Positions 46,136 to 54,324 of a stretch of 64,000 nucleotides of DNA are shown in pieces. The stretch is taken from contig NZ_OY781464.1 of the NCBI RefSeq assembly GCF_963676735.1, positions 4,311,001-4,375,000 on the forward strand. Direction: 5' to 3'. Numbering within the stretch: position 1 is the first letter of the stretch; each line of letters opens with the position of its first letter. The notes under the pieces were generated by a model that saw only the letters and a list, made by a program, of their open reading frames with translations, was not told the origin of the DNA and did not search any database. The translations under genes were made by a program, and so were the position numbers. Source of the DNA: an uncultured Draconibacterium sp. (lineage in GTDB: Bacteria; Bacteroidota; Bacteroidia; Bacteroidales; Prolixibacteraceae).

Positions 46136-48496
46136 CTATAACACCTCATTCTGCGTGCGGTCAATCACTTCCTGCTGCAGGTCGGCATTCATATCGTTAA
46201 AATAATCGCTGTACCCGGCCATGCGCACCAGCAGGTCCTTATAATCTTCGGGGCACTTTTGGGCTGCCAGCAAAGTAGCCGTATCAACAATATTAAACTG
46301 AATATGGTGACCTCCCAACTCGAAATAGCTGCGGATTAAATGTCCCAGTTTCTCCACATCTTTATCGCGTTTAAGCAGGCTGGGCACAAAACGCAGGTTT
46401 AGCAATGTTCCCCCCGATTTCTTCTGATCGAGTTTTCCTAGCGAACGAATAACGTTTGTTGGTCCGTGCGTATCACAACCGTGCGATGGCGATGTGCCGT
46501 CGGAAATGGATTTACCGGCAAAGCGACCGTTGGGTGTGGCCCCAAGTACCAAACCAAAATACACATGGCAGGTGGTTGACAGCATGTTTAAATGAAAACA
46601 TTCGCCTTTGGTGTTGGGTTTACCTTCGATGGCCGCCAACAGGTCGTTGTATACTTTTACGGCAATGGAATCGGCATAATCATTGTCGTTACCAAAAAAC
46701 GGTGTACGGTTTACTATTCGTTGGCGCAACACTTCGTCGCCTTCAAAATTCCGGGCTAAAGCAGTAAGCAAGGATTCCATTGAAAAAGTCTGCTCTTCGA
46801 AAACATGCTTTTTCAGTACCGAAAGGCTGTCGGTTACCGTTCCTAAACCGGTGCACTGAATATAGTTGGTATTGTAGCGCGGGCCACCATTGTAATAATC
46901 TTTTCCTTTTGAAATACAATCTTCAATTACAACCGACAGGAATGGCGCCGGTGCATATTTGGCAAACATCTGGTCGATGTAATTACTTACCCGTATTTTC
47001 TGGTCTACCACAAAATGCAGCTGTTTTAAAAACGCATCGTACAACTCTTCAAAGCACATAAATTTGCGTGGATCGCCGGTTTCAATACCAGCCAGTTTTC
47101 CGCTTAACGGATCGATACCATTGTTCAGCGTAATCTCCAACACCTTTGGAACGTTTAGATAACCCGTGAGCAAGTAGGCCTCTTTTCCAAAAGCGCCCAC
47201 TTCAATACAACCGCTGCATCCGCCTTCGCGCGCATCCTGCAGGCTTTTTCCCTGGTTTACCATTTCCTGAATATACACATCGGGGTTAAAAACCGAAGGA
47301 TAGCCGTGCCCCTGCCTGATTAGTTTACCTGCGGCCTGTAAAAAAGCGTCGGGGGTACCTTTGGCAATGTGCACCGAGTTACCGGGCTGCAAAATATGCA
47401 ACTCTTCAATTACCTCCAGCATCAGGTACGACACTTCGCTTACGCCATCGCTTCCATCGGGCTTAACACCGCCAATGTTAATGTTGGTAAAATCGTTAAA
47501 GGTGCCGCTTTCGCGTGCGGTAATTCCCACTTTTGGCGGTGCGGGGTGGTTATTCACTTTTATCCAGAAACAGCTGATCAACTCCCTGGCCTCATCCCGC
47601 GATAGTGTTCCTTCTGAACATTCCTTTTCGTAAAACGGGGTTAGGTGCTGATCGAAATGGCCTGAATTCATAGCATCCCAACCATTAAGCTCTGTAATGG
47701 TTCCGAGGTGCACAAACCAATACATCTGAATAGCCTCCCACATATTTCGTGGTGCATTGGCCGGAACCCAACGACACACTTCTGCAATACGTTTTAACTC
47801 AGCAACACGTTCGGGGTCGCTCTCGGATTGCGCTAATTCTTCAGCCAAATCAGCATGGCGTTCAGCAAAAACAATAGCAGCATCGCACGATATGTCCATT
47901 GCTTTTAATTGTTCCAGTTTTCCGGTCGCCTCGGGGTCGTTTAAAAAATCAAGGCGATTGATATGGTCATTAATCTCCTTTTTATAATCGAGCATTCCTT
48001 TTTGGTAAATAGCGCCGTCAAGCGCAGTATGCCCCGGTGCGCGCTGCTCCATAAACTCGGTAAACAAGCCTGCTTCGTAAGCGCGTTGCCATTCGGCAGG
48101 TACATGGCTGAAAATACGTTCGCGCATGGTTCGGCCTTCCCAGTATGGAATAACTTCGCGCCCATAGGTGGCAATATCATTTTGCGAGATGGTATATCGC
48201 TGCTGCTCGCGAGTGTTTAAAACCTGAAAATCTTCAACACTATGGCAGGTCAACTCCGGAAAAGTGGGCACCGCTTTTGGCACCGGCCCCCGTTCTCCAA
48301 CAATTAACTCATCGGGGCCAATGTAAATGGTTTTGTTTTTACACAGCTCCATAAAATTTAAGGCCCGCATCATCGGTTCCGAATATTTGCCGTAGTTTTC
48401 TTTGTAAAACCTCGTGGTAATCAGCGCCCGCTCTATAGATAGCGATTCCTGCATTTCAACACTTTGTTTCCGCAAGCGGCGGATGCGTTCGTTCAT
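46136..48496 (-). CDS. Glycyl-radical dehydratase, HypD-like (trans-4-hydroxy-L-proline dehydratase)
   Basis: 786 aa from ATG 48496 (MNERIRRLRKQSVEM, aligned with the family start); ATG 48598 would add a 34-residue extension that looks non-coding. Catalytic Cys430 is in GGCSGCIEVGAFGKEAY with Glu two residues on; the glycyl radical Gly760 is in VRMAGYSDYF, with Met in place of the usual Val. Cys434 and Gly765 of the 789-aa C. difficile HypD (from memory) fit these positions closely. Residues recalled as important in HypD also seem kept: His in APGHT, Asp in WDAM, Ser/Asp/Phe in ESGTFNDF, Tyr in LTGY, Thr in LSTTCH. HypD makes pyrroline-5-carboxylate; the next enzyme, ProC, is not adjacent. 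A related glycyl-radical eliminase is the alternative. Confidence 0.75.
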   Translation of the reverse strand: MNERIRRLRKQSVEMQESLSIERALITTRFYKENYGKYSEPMMRALNFMELCKNKTIYIGPDELIVGERGPVPKAVPTFPELTCHSVEDFQVLNTREQQRYTISQNDIATYGREVIPYWEGRTMRERIFSHVPAEWQRAYEAGLFTEFMEQRAPGHTALDGAIYQKGMLDYKKEINDHINRLDFLNDPEATGKLEQLKAMDISCDAAIVFAERHADLAEELAQSESDPERVAELKRIAEVCRWVPANAPRNMWEAIQMYWFVHLGTITELNGWDAMNSGHFDQHLTPFYEKECSEGTLSRDEARELISCFWIKVNNHPAPPKVGITARESGTFNDFTNINIGGVKPDGSDGVSEVSYLMLEVIEELHILQPGNSVHIAKGTPDAFLQAAGKLIRQGHGYPSVFNPDVYIQEMVNQGKSLQDAREGGCSGCIEVGAFGKEAYLLTGYLNVPKVLEITLNNGIDPLSGKLAGIETGDPRKFMCFEELYDAFLKQLHFVVDQKIRVSNYIDQMFAKYAPAPFLSVVIEDCISKGKDYYNGGPRYNTNYIQCTGLGTVTDSLSVLKKHVFEEQTFSMESLLTALARNFEGDEVLRQRIVNRTPFFGNDNDYADSIAVKVYNDLLAAIEGKPNTKGECFHLNMLSTTCHVYFGLVLGATPNGRFAGKSISDGTSPSHGCDTHGPTNVIRSLGKLDQKKSGGTLLNLRFVPSLLKRDKDVEKLGHLIRSYFELGGHHIQFNIVDTATLLAAQKCPEDYKDLLVRMAGYSDYFNDMNADLQQEVIDRTQNEVL

Positions 48497-48642
48497 TCCC
48501 GGGCCAATATTGTTTGTGGTTTTCTTCTGGTAAAAATTACCTTCGGCACCAGCCGGACGCTCGGGTGAACTTATGATTTGTTTTTCATTAAAAGACATAA
48601 GCACAAAAAATAGTGGAGACATTAAAAAAAGTGGAGAAAGGG

Positions 48643-48660
48643 GTTAGCCAGCTGGCTAAC
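48643..48660. promoter_or_regulatory. 18-bp perfect palindrome upstream of the glycyl-radical enzyme
   Basis: GTTAGCCAGCTGGCTAAC is identical to its reverse complement. It lies ~150 bases before the GRE start and ~230 bases before the divergent DUF4136 lipoprotein gene. A dimeric regulator site is the obvious reading. Two AGTGGAGA words (48612-48619, 48630-48637) lie between it and the GRE gene. Confidence 0.55.
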
Positions 48661-48893
48661 AGACATACAAGATCCAGCACTCGAATAAACACCGGTAACT
48701 GGTAAGTAAATTTGATATTTGTATTGTACGGCTCACTTGACTGGTATGAGTTTATGCCGTAAATTTAATGAAATATTCAACACAAAATAGTTTTGCGTGT
48801 TACCTAATAATAGTTATAAACCAGATTATTTTAGCCATTCACAAAATTTTGTCTGGCCTTAAACAAAACATAATAATTCAAAAATCTCAAATT

Positions 48894-49583
48894 ATGATGA
48901 AACACTTTACCAAAATTGCGGTGCTGCTTTTTTTGGTCGTTAGCTTCTCGTGCCATCCGGAATACGATGCCACGCTTGAAGAGATGGATATTGCCATTAC
49001 CCAATACGACGAAGAACTGGACTTTTCTCAGCTTCAAACCTTTTACCTTGAAGATTCGATTATTTACATTGAAGACGAAGAAAGTAATTCGTTTGTAAGT
49101 GTTGACCGCACACACGAAGACCACATTATTTCGTTGGTGAGACAGAATTTTCTGGATAAAGGCTGGACTGAGGTAACCGGGCCAACCAACGGGCAAATAG
49201 ATGCCGACGTATCAATTGTACTATCTGTTCTTGAGACGGATATTTATTTTTATTATTACTATTGGTGGGATTGGTGGTACTGGTATCCGTGGGACTGGTG
49301 GTATCCGTGGTACGACGATTATTACTGGTACCCGGGTTATCCTATTTATCCGGGTTACCCAAGCTACCCCGTTGAAGGTTATACTGTAGGCACCTTATTT
49401 ATTGATATGCTCAACATGGGTGATGTTGAAATGCCCGATGAAAACGATACATCTTTTAAAGTGCCAATGCCCTGGAAAGGCGCTGTAGTTGGTATTCTGG
49501 CCGGATCTGATTCGCGCCTTCAAGAGCGTTTAACCAAGGAAATAAACCAGGTATTTGAACAAAGCCCCTATCTACAAAAATAA
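48894..49583 (+). CDS. DUF4136 lipoprotein with a Trp/Tyr-rich segment
   Basis: 229 aa from ATG 48894 (MMKHFTKIAVLLFLVVSFSC, lipobox); the frame opens earlier at 48768, but those residues precede the signal peptide. The DUF4136 fold is visible: YDEELDFSQLQTFYLED ... HIISLVRQNFLDKGWTEV ... DADVSIVLSVLET, and a late GTLFIDMLNM, WKGAVVGILAG. Between ~115 and 165 the family's usual linker is replaced by an extreme aromatic tract of Trp, Tyr, Asp, Pro and Gly (YYYYWWDWWYWYPWDWWYP and more). Probably an outer-membrane lipoprotein. The barrel gene follows 11 bases later, so the two are co-expressed. Confidence 0.85.
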   Translation: MMKHFTKIAVLLFLVVSFSCHPEYDATLEEMDIAITQYDEELDFSQLQTFYLEDSIIYIEDEESNSFVSVDRTHEDHIISLVRQNFLDKGWTEVTGPTNGQIDADVSIVLSVLETDIYFYYYYWWDWWYWYPWDWWYPWYDDYYWYPGYPIYPGYPSYPVEGYTVGTLFIDMLNMGDVEMPDENDTSFKVPMPWKGAVVGILAGSDSRLQERLTKEINQVFEQSPYLQK

Positions 49584-49594
49584 AATCAGCAGTT

Positions 49595-50182
49595 ATGAGG
49601 AAATACATCATCATTTCATTGTTTATTATTGCCGCATTTGTAACAAAAGCGCAAGAAGGAACATCAACTTTTGTCAGCTATCTTCCATCGGTACCCCTTG
49701 GAGAAACAGCTGATTTTAGCAACAATATTAGCCCACGCGGTGTAGATTTTGAAGTACAACGGTTTATAAGCGAGGAACTATCGCTTGGCTTCAACATTGC
49801 CTGGAATATGTTTCGTGAAAAGATTCCGGAAGAAAGTTTCGATTATAAAGACTTAACAATTACAGCAGTACAATTTAGGTACACCAATATTGTTCCGGTA
49901 ACTGTAAACATGAAAAAATATTTTACTAACGAAGGCGATTACACACCCTATTTGGGTTTTGGTGTGGGTACATCGTACAACGAAAAACGCAACGATGTAG
50001 GGGTTTTTTCTGTTTCAGAGGACAAATGGCTGTTTAACATTAGCCCGGAAATTGGTATGCTTTACGATTTGAGTTACCGAAACCTGCTGCTTGTTAAACT
50101 GAAATACAATTACGGTTTTAAATCCGGCGATTTTCCGAGCCAGTCGTTTATAAGTTTGGGGGTGGGAATTGGATTAAAATAG
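49595..50182 (+). CDS. Predicted outer-membrane beta-barrel protein
   Basis: 195 aa, signal ending TKAQ. Alternating strands typical of small OmpW/OmpA-like barrels: FEVQRFISEELSLGFNIAWNMF, YTPYLGFGVGTSYNEKR, LLVKLKYNYGFKSGDF, ending FISLGVGIGLK. It follows the DUF4136 lipoprotein in one transcript ending in the terminator at 50187. No specific function can be assigned. Confidence 0.78.
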   Translation: MRKYIIISLFIIAAFVTKAQEGTSTFVSYLPSVPLGETADFSNNISPRGVDFEVQRFISEELSLGFNIAWNMFREKIPEESFDYKDLTITAVQFRYTNIVPVTVNMKKYFTNEGDYTPYLGFGVGTSYNEKRNDVGVFSVSEDKWLFNISPEIGMLYDLSYRNLLLVKLKYNYGFKSGDFPSQSFISLGVGIGLK

Positions 50183-50186
50183 GCAT

Positions 50187-50216
50187 AAAAAAAGGCTCGC
50201 AATTGCGAGCCTTTTT
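50187..50216. terminator. Bidirectional intrinsic terminator
   Basis: AAAAAGGCTCGC-AATT-GCGAGCCTTTTT is a 12-bp perfect stem flanked by A and T runs, so it can end the barrel gene on the plus strand and the small membrane protein on the minus strand. Confidence 0.9.
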
Positions 50217-50234
50217 AAGTTTATCATACAAATT

Positions 50235-50402
50235 TTAAATTCCAAATAATTTTTCCAGCCCCCAAAAAAGACTGAAAATAACTGCCATTCCGGCAATAGC
50301 ACCTGCTACCAACGTAAATACAAAATTCATAGGTAGCATTTTTTTCTCATTCTCAGTGTTCATTTTAATGACAATCTGATTCTGATTTGCTTTTGTTTCC
50401 AT
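50235..50402 (-). CDS. Small single-span membrane protein
   Basis: A 55-codon frame: METKANQNQIVIKMNTENE, then a hydrophobic segment (FVFTLVAGAIAGMAVIFSLFW) and a short tail GLEKLFGI. The stop is 19 bases before the shared terminator, which supports a real transcript. Cytoplasmic N-terminus and one membrane helix are predicted. No family is recognised. Confidence 0.55.
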   Translation of the reverse strand: METKANQNQIVIKMNTENEKKMLPMNFVFTLVAGAIAGMAVIFSLFWGLEKLFGI

Positions 50403-50666
50403 TCAATAATTATTTAGTGGCCCGTACTGCTATTGATACAAATTTTTAATGTTTAGTTTCTGTGTTATGCAGGTACGGACTGTTTTCATTTCTACTGTTC
50501 ATCTAATAAAAGACTAAAAAGTATGCTACAAAGGTAGGCCATTTCATTAAAACATGCTAAAAAACATATTTAAAAACTACTAATTGTTAAATTCGTGTTA
50601 ACCTGACAGTTACAGAATAGAACGGAATAAGCAATGAAAAAGTATTTGAATTTATGACCAAAATGC
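50403..50666. other. Intergenic region upstream of the small membrane protein
   Basis: A/T-rich, no gene seen. It must hold the small gene's promoter on the minus strand; I could not place it confidently. Confidence 0.3.
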
Positions 50667-50696
50667 ACAAAAAAGAGGAACTGTTTCAGCTCCTCT
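50667..50696 (-). terminator. Intrinsic terminator of pheS
   Basis: Minus strand GAGGAGCTG-AAA-CAGTTCCTC followed by six T, 30 bases after the pheS stop. Confidence 0.85.
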
Positions 50697-50725
50697 CTCC
50701 CTATTTTTATTCAGTATTTTATTGG

Positions 50726-51745
50726 CTATGTTGCCGATTCAAACTGCTTTAAAAAGCGTACATCGTTTTCAAAGAAATGGCGGATATCTTTAATACCGTA
50801 ACGCAACATAGTTATTCGCTCAATCCCCATTCCAAAAGCAAAACCGGTGTATTTTCGGCTATCAATATTGCAGAGTTCAAGAACATTCGGATCAACCATA
50901 CCACAACCCAAAATTTCGAGCCATCCGGTATATTTACACACATTGCAACCTTTTCCTCCACAAATGGTACAACTTACATCCATCTCGGCACTTGGCTCTG
51001 TAAAAGGAAAGTACGATGGACGCAGACGTATTTTTATATCCTCTCCAAACAATTCCTTGGCAAACTGCAACAAGGTTTGTTTCAGGTCGGCAAACGAAAC
51101 ATTTTCATCAACATACAGCCCTTCTATCTGGTGGAAAATACAATGCGAACGCGCCGATATTGCTTCGTTACGAAAAACCCGTCCCGGAAAAATTGCCCGT
51201 ATGGGAGGTTGGGTCCGTTCCATCACCCTAATCTGAACACTTGAGGTGTGCGTGCGCAACAGCACATCCGGATCTTTCTCGATAAAAAAAGTATCCTGCA
51301 TATCACGTGCCGGATGCTCAGGCGGAAAGTTTAAGGCTGAAAACACATGCCAGTCGTCTTCAATTTCCGGTCCTTCAGCAACAGTAAAACCCAGTCGGGC
51401 AAAAATGCCTGTAATTTCGTTTTTTACCAGCGAAAGCGGATGACGTGTTCCAAGTTTCATCGGTTCTCCGGGCATGGTTAGGTCCTGGCCTGCATTTTCG
51501 TTTCCGCTATTTTCGAAACCATCTTTAAGGCTGTTGATTTTATCAAGGGCAAAGGTTTTCAGCGTATTAATGGCTTGTCCAACTTCCTTTTTTTGTTCAG
51601 CCGGAACGGTTTTAAAGTCGTTAAACAACTGACTGATTAAGCCCTTTTTACTGATGTATTTTATACGTAGCTCATCCACTTCCTCTTTGCTGGAGGCTAC
51701 AATTTTATCGATTTCTTCTTGTAAAGCTTTGATTTTGTCTAACAT
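50726..51745 (-). CDS. pheS: Phenylalanine-tRNA ligase alpha subunit
   Basis: 339 aa class II synthetase subunit that, with PheT, charges tRNA-Phe. The N-terminal coiled-coil (MLDKIKALQEEIDKIV) is followed by the catalytic domain: GTRHPLSLVKNEI, FPPEHPARDMQDTFF, RTHTSSVQIRVME (motif 2 region), IEGLYVDENVSFADLK, the Cys-rich CTICGGKGCNVCKYTGWLEILGCGMV and motif 3 GFAFGMGIERITMLRYGI. Length and motifs are normal. pheT is not next to it. The gene has a promoter and terminator of its own. Confidence 0.97.
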   Translation of the reverse strand: MLDKIKALQEEIDKIVASSKEEVDELRIKYISKKGLISQLFNDFKTVPAEQKKEVGQAINTLKTFALDKINSLKDGFENSGNENAGQDLTMPGEPMKLGTRHPLSLVKNEITGIFARLGFTVAEGPEIEDDWHVFSALNFPPEHPARDMQDTFFIEKDPDVLLRTHTSSVQIRVMERTQPPIRAIFPGRVFRNEAISARSHCIFHQIEGLYVDENVSFADLKQTLLQFAKELFGEDIKIRLRPSYFPFTEPSAEMDVSCTICGGKGCNVCKYTGWLEILGCGMVDPNVLELCNIDSRKYTGFAFGMGIERITMLRYGIKDIRHFFENDVRFLKQFESAT

Positions 51746-51768
51746 CCTTGTTCGTTTAAACTGAGGTG

Positions 51769-51776
51769 CAAAGATA
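51769..51776 (-). promoter_or_regulatory. Predicted -7 element of the pheS promoter
   Basis: Minus strand TATCTTTG matches TAnnTTTG, 24 bases before the ATG. The -33 position is weak (TTTAT). Confidence 0.5.
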
Positions 51777-51825
51777 ATGATTCAGATTATAGTGAATAAA
51801 AACCGGGCACAATATTTTAGACTGA

Positions 51826-51857
51826 TTTGTCGGGATTCAGGTTTTTAACTACTTTTG
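51826..51857 (+). promoter_or_regulatory. Promoter of tRNA-Arg
   Basis: TTTG at 51826-51829 and TACTTTTG at 51850-51857, 20 bases apart, match the Bacteroidota TTTG / TAnnTTTG pattern. The tRNA starts 13 bases downstream. Confidence 0.75.
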
Positions 51858-51869
51858 CGCCACATTTAA

Positions 51870-51941
51870 GGCCTCATAGTTCAACGGATAGAATAGCAGT
51901 TTCCTAAACTGTAGATCCAGGTTCGATTCCTGGTGGGGCTA
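51870..51941 (+). tRNA. tRNA-Arg (anticodon CCU)
   Basis: A 72-base cloverleaf. The acceptor stem GGCCTCA pairs with TGGGGCT (G1 with U72), with A as discriminator. D-arm AGTTCAACGGATAGAAT, anticodon stem GCAGT/ACTGT around the loop TTCCTAA (anticodon CCT), and T-arm CCAGGTTCGATTCCTGG. No CCA is encoded. It reads AGG codons. A good promoter lies just upstream and a hairpin just downstream. Confidence 0.95.
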
Positions 51942-51972
51942 CAAAGGTCGCTGATAATCAGTGGCCTTTTGT
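51942..51972. terminator. Bidirectional terminator after tRNA-Arg and the aldo/keto reductase
   Basis: AAAGGTCGCTGA pairs with ATCAGTGGCCTTT (two wobbles). T-rich sequence follows on the plus strand, and TTTGT on the minus strand. Confidence 0.75.
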
Positions 51973-52009
51973 TATTATAATCAAAAGTTCAATCCCAGTT
52001 CTGGCTTGT

Positions 52010-52918
52010 TTACTTGTGCATAAATACTGGTTTTGTAGTGCGGGCTATCGCCAAAAGCTCAGCAGTTTCATCTTCGTCAATAGGTTTAAAATCCGCTACA
52101 AATTCCAATGCTTTTAAAAACAACGTATGCTCTCCCGGGGGAATAGCAGCAGTAACTTTTTTAGATAAGGTATAGCGGAGCGCTTGTTTCATGGTTTTTT
52201 CATCGTCGATAGGTTTGTACCAGCAATTCTTAAATATCAGATCCTCCTTTTCATGCAACGCCGTTAATGCCATCGATTTTAAGGCTAATATTCCTATTCC
52301 TTGTTTTTCAGCTTCGGCATAAACCTGTGGCCCAAAGTCGCCGGCATTCCAGCAGGCAAAATTAACAGGGAAAAGTATGGAATCGAAATCGAAGTTCTTT
52401 AGTGCGAATAAAGCTGCCTTAACCGAATGAGCCGAAAAACCAATATGTTTTACTTTACCATCCCTTTTGGCTTTTACCAGTGTTTCGAGCGCGCCGTTTT
52501 TACCAAAAACCGTTTGTACCTCTTCATCGGTAGTTAGCTCGTGCAACTGGTACAAATCAAAAAAATCGGTTTGTAATTTTCGCAGCGAGTTCTCCAGATC
52601 TTTTTGTGCACCGGCGGCATCGCGTTGACGTGTTTTACAAGCCAGAAAACAATCCTTTCTGTATGGTTTTAATGCCGGGCCTAGTCGCTCTTCTGCATTC
52701 CCGTATTTTGGAGCAATATCAAAATAATTTACCCCCAAATCAAAAGCTTTAGCAACCAGTTCGTTGGCAAATTCCTGAGGATTGTCGTTCAGCATTATTC
52801 CTCCAAAACCAATTATCGACAATTTTTCATCGGTTTTCCCCAGCTTGCGTTTGGGGATAGCATAATTTGAAGAAAATTTATTACCAAAATTTTTAATGGC
52901 TTCGATTGTTGCACTCAT
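52010..52918 (-). CDS. Aldo/keto reductase
   Basis: 302 aa from ATG 52918 (MSATIEAIKNFG); in-frame start 52957 adds 13 residues. The TIM-barrel family motifs are present: IIGFGGIMLND, FDIAPKYGNAEERLG (Asp and Tyr of the catalytic tetrad), CFLACKTRQRD (Lys) and DLYQLHEL (His). The late VPGxxN-type cofactor segment is replaced by KVTAAIPPGEHTLFLKALEF. NADPH-dependent carbonyl reduction is likely, with unknown substrate. It stands alone on the minus strand. Confidence 0.92.
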   Translation of the reverse strand: MSATIEAIKNFGNKFSSNYAIPKRKLGKTDEKLSIIGFGGIMLNDNPQEFANELVAKAFDLGVNYFDIAPKYGNAEERLGPALKPYRKDCFLACKTRQRDAAGAQKDLENSLRKLQTDFFDLYQLHELTTDEEVQTVFGKNGALETLVKAKRDGKVKHIGFSAHSVKAALFALKNFDFDSILFPVNFACWNAGDFGPQVYAEAEKQGIGILALKSMALTALHEKEDLIFKNCWYKPIDDEKTMKQALRYTLSKKVTAAIPPGEHTLFLKALEFVADFKPIDEDETAELLAIARTTKPVFMHK

Positions 52919-53140
52919 GGTTTTTTGTTTATTCCGAATTAAAATCAAAGCTATCAATTTCTTGTGGTAATAAAAAGTGGTGTCTGTAAACAGTTAACCA
53001 AAACTATATTCTACTATTTAGCTACGAGAAAATACGTATAATTTTGTGTTACTGAATTAGAGTGACACAAATTTTTAAAAAAATTAAAAAATATTTTCTT
53101 AATGTTTTGATAACTTAATTCTTTTTTGTTCATTTGTATT

Positions 53141-53214
53141 GTCGTGCGTTCAGCACGATGTGTGTTTGGGGGTTAACATTAGTAAAAGGGCAGTTGTTGA
53201 ACTGCCCTTTCTTC
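53141..53214 (+). ncRNA. Possible small RNA or leader ending in a terminator hairpin
   Basis: In the 378-base gap upstream of the outer-membrane protein gene, a TCGTGC-GTTCA-GCACGA hairpin (~53143-53159) is followed by AAAGGGCAGTT-GTTG-AACTGCCCTTT (53186-53210) and a T-rich tail. No plus-strand gene lies before this terminator, so it may end a small RNA or act as an attenuator. I see no sure promoter. Confidence 0.35.
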
Positions 53215-53296
53215 GTTTCTAGTCTTGACTGGAAGGCACAAAAGCACTATCTTTTCCGTATATTTTTTATGTCCTACTAATTTCAACCAGATTAAA

Positions 53297-54040
53297 ATGA
53301 TAAAGCAATTATTGTTTTCCACTGCATTTATTCTGTTTGCGCTCGGAGTATCAGCTCAAAGTACAGCTTCAGAATCAAAAAGTGACTCATTGTTCAGAAT
53401 TAATGAAATTAGTTTGGTGGTAACCGATCTGATTGATGGCAGCTACCAATTACGGTATGAAAGAAAACTTGGACAACATATTTCGGTTGGCTTAGGAACT
53501 GCTTTAAAAACAAAAGAAGGATTAATCAGTATCTCGGGGATAGACCGGGAGCGACTTAAAACCGGAGACATAACTTACTCTGGTTACAAACTTGTGCCTG
53601 ATGTAAGGTACTACCTGAATAAAACACAGCAATACCAACTCGATGGATTCTATTTTGGATTATACGCAAAGTATTTTCATTTTAAATCAAATTTAAACGG
53701 CACCTATACCAGCTCAAAACCCCTGGATTACACGCTCGATATGGACGCTAAAATCAACATATTATCAATGGGATTTTTGGTGGGCTACAAATTGGCTCTG
53801 AATAAAAGATTTACAATGGATTTTTTAATTTTGGGTCCGGGAACAAGCCGTCACAAATACAAAATTGACAATAACACGGAGCTACCGGAAGAGTTTTACG
53901 ATGATTTAAACCAGGCTTTAAAGAATCTGAGCTTGTATGATTTGGTTGATAGTGATTTTCGTTTTGATTTTAAAGACCGGCAAACAGAATTTTCAACCTT
54001 ATCTTTTCGCTATGGGATAACAGTTGGGTATACTTTCTAA
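53297..54040 (+). CDS. Predicted outer-membrane beta-barrel protein
   Basis: 247 aa from ATG 53297 (MIKQLLFSTAFILFALGVSAQ); an upstream in-frame start at 53225 would extend into the terminator hairpin's downstream region and lacks a signal. Strand-like alternation runs throughout (YQLRYERKLGQHISVGLGTAL, YYFG-type FYFGLYAKYFHF, FRYGITVGYTF at the end), resembling DUF3575-like or porin-type barrels. No partner lies in the same direction within 280 bases. Function unknown. Confidence 0.7.
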   Translation: MIKQLLFSTAFILFALGVSAQSTASESKSDSLFRINEISLVVTDLIDGSYQLRYERKLGQHISVGLGTALKTKEGLISISGIDRERLKTGDITYSGYKLVPDVRYYLNKTQQYQLDGFYFGLYAKYFHFKSNLNGTYTSSKPLDYTLDMDAKINILSMGFLVGYKLALNKRFTMDFLILGPGTSRHKYKIDNNTELPEEFYDDLNQALKNLSLYDLVDSDFRFDFKDRQTEFSTLSFRYGITVGYTF

Positions 54041-54228
54041 ACAATACAGATTTATTCCCTCCGCTAACTAACAATAATAATATTTTTATTAACCTCTGTA
54101 TGTCAACGCCTTCGGCTGTAAAACATAGCTTTCATCACACCTATACCCCTCCAATTATTGTAACTTGCAAAAGTTAAACTTAATGTGCTGTATATAGTTA
54201 TTATCATGCATTAAGAAAAACACATTCA

Positions 54229-54262
54229 TAATAGGCCGGTTATTGAACCGGCCTATGCTTTT
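54229..54262 (+). terminator. Strong hairpin terminator after the barrel gene
   Basis: ATAGGCCGGTT-ATTG-AACCGGCCTAT is an 11-bp perfect stem followed by GCTTTTT. It lies 190 bases after the barrel stop, and has the same GTT-TTG-AAC-type loop as the hairpin at 53186-53210. Confidence 0.75.
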
Positions 54263-54324
54263 TAATACCTTTAAACCTTTTATTCCTTTACTGGTTTTAC
54301 TATTCTGTAATTAACCTACAAAAA

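Noticed and set aside
48497..48598. 34-residue N-terminal extension of the glycyl-radical enzyme
   Set aside because: The extension is Pro/Glu/Gly-rich with no counterpart in the family; ATG 48496 matches the family start. Kept as an alternative only.
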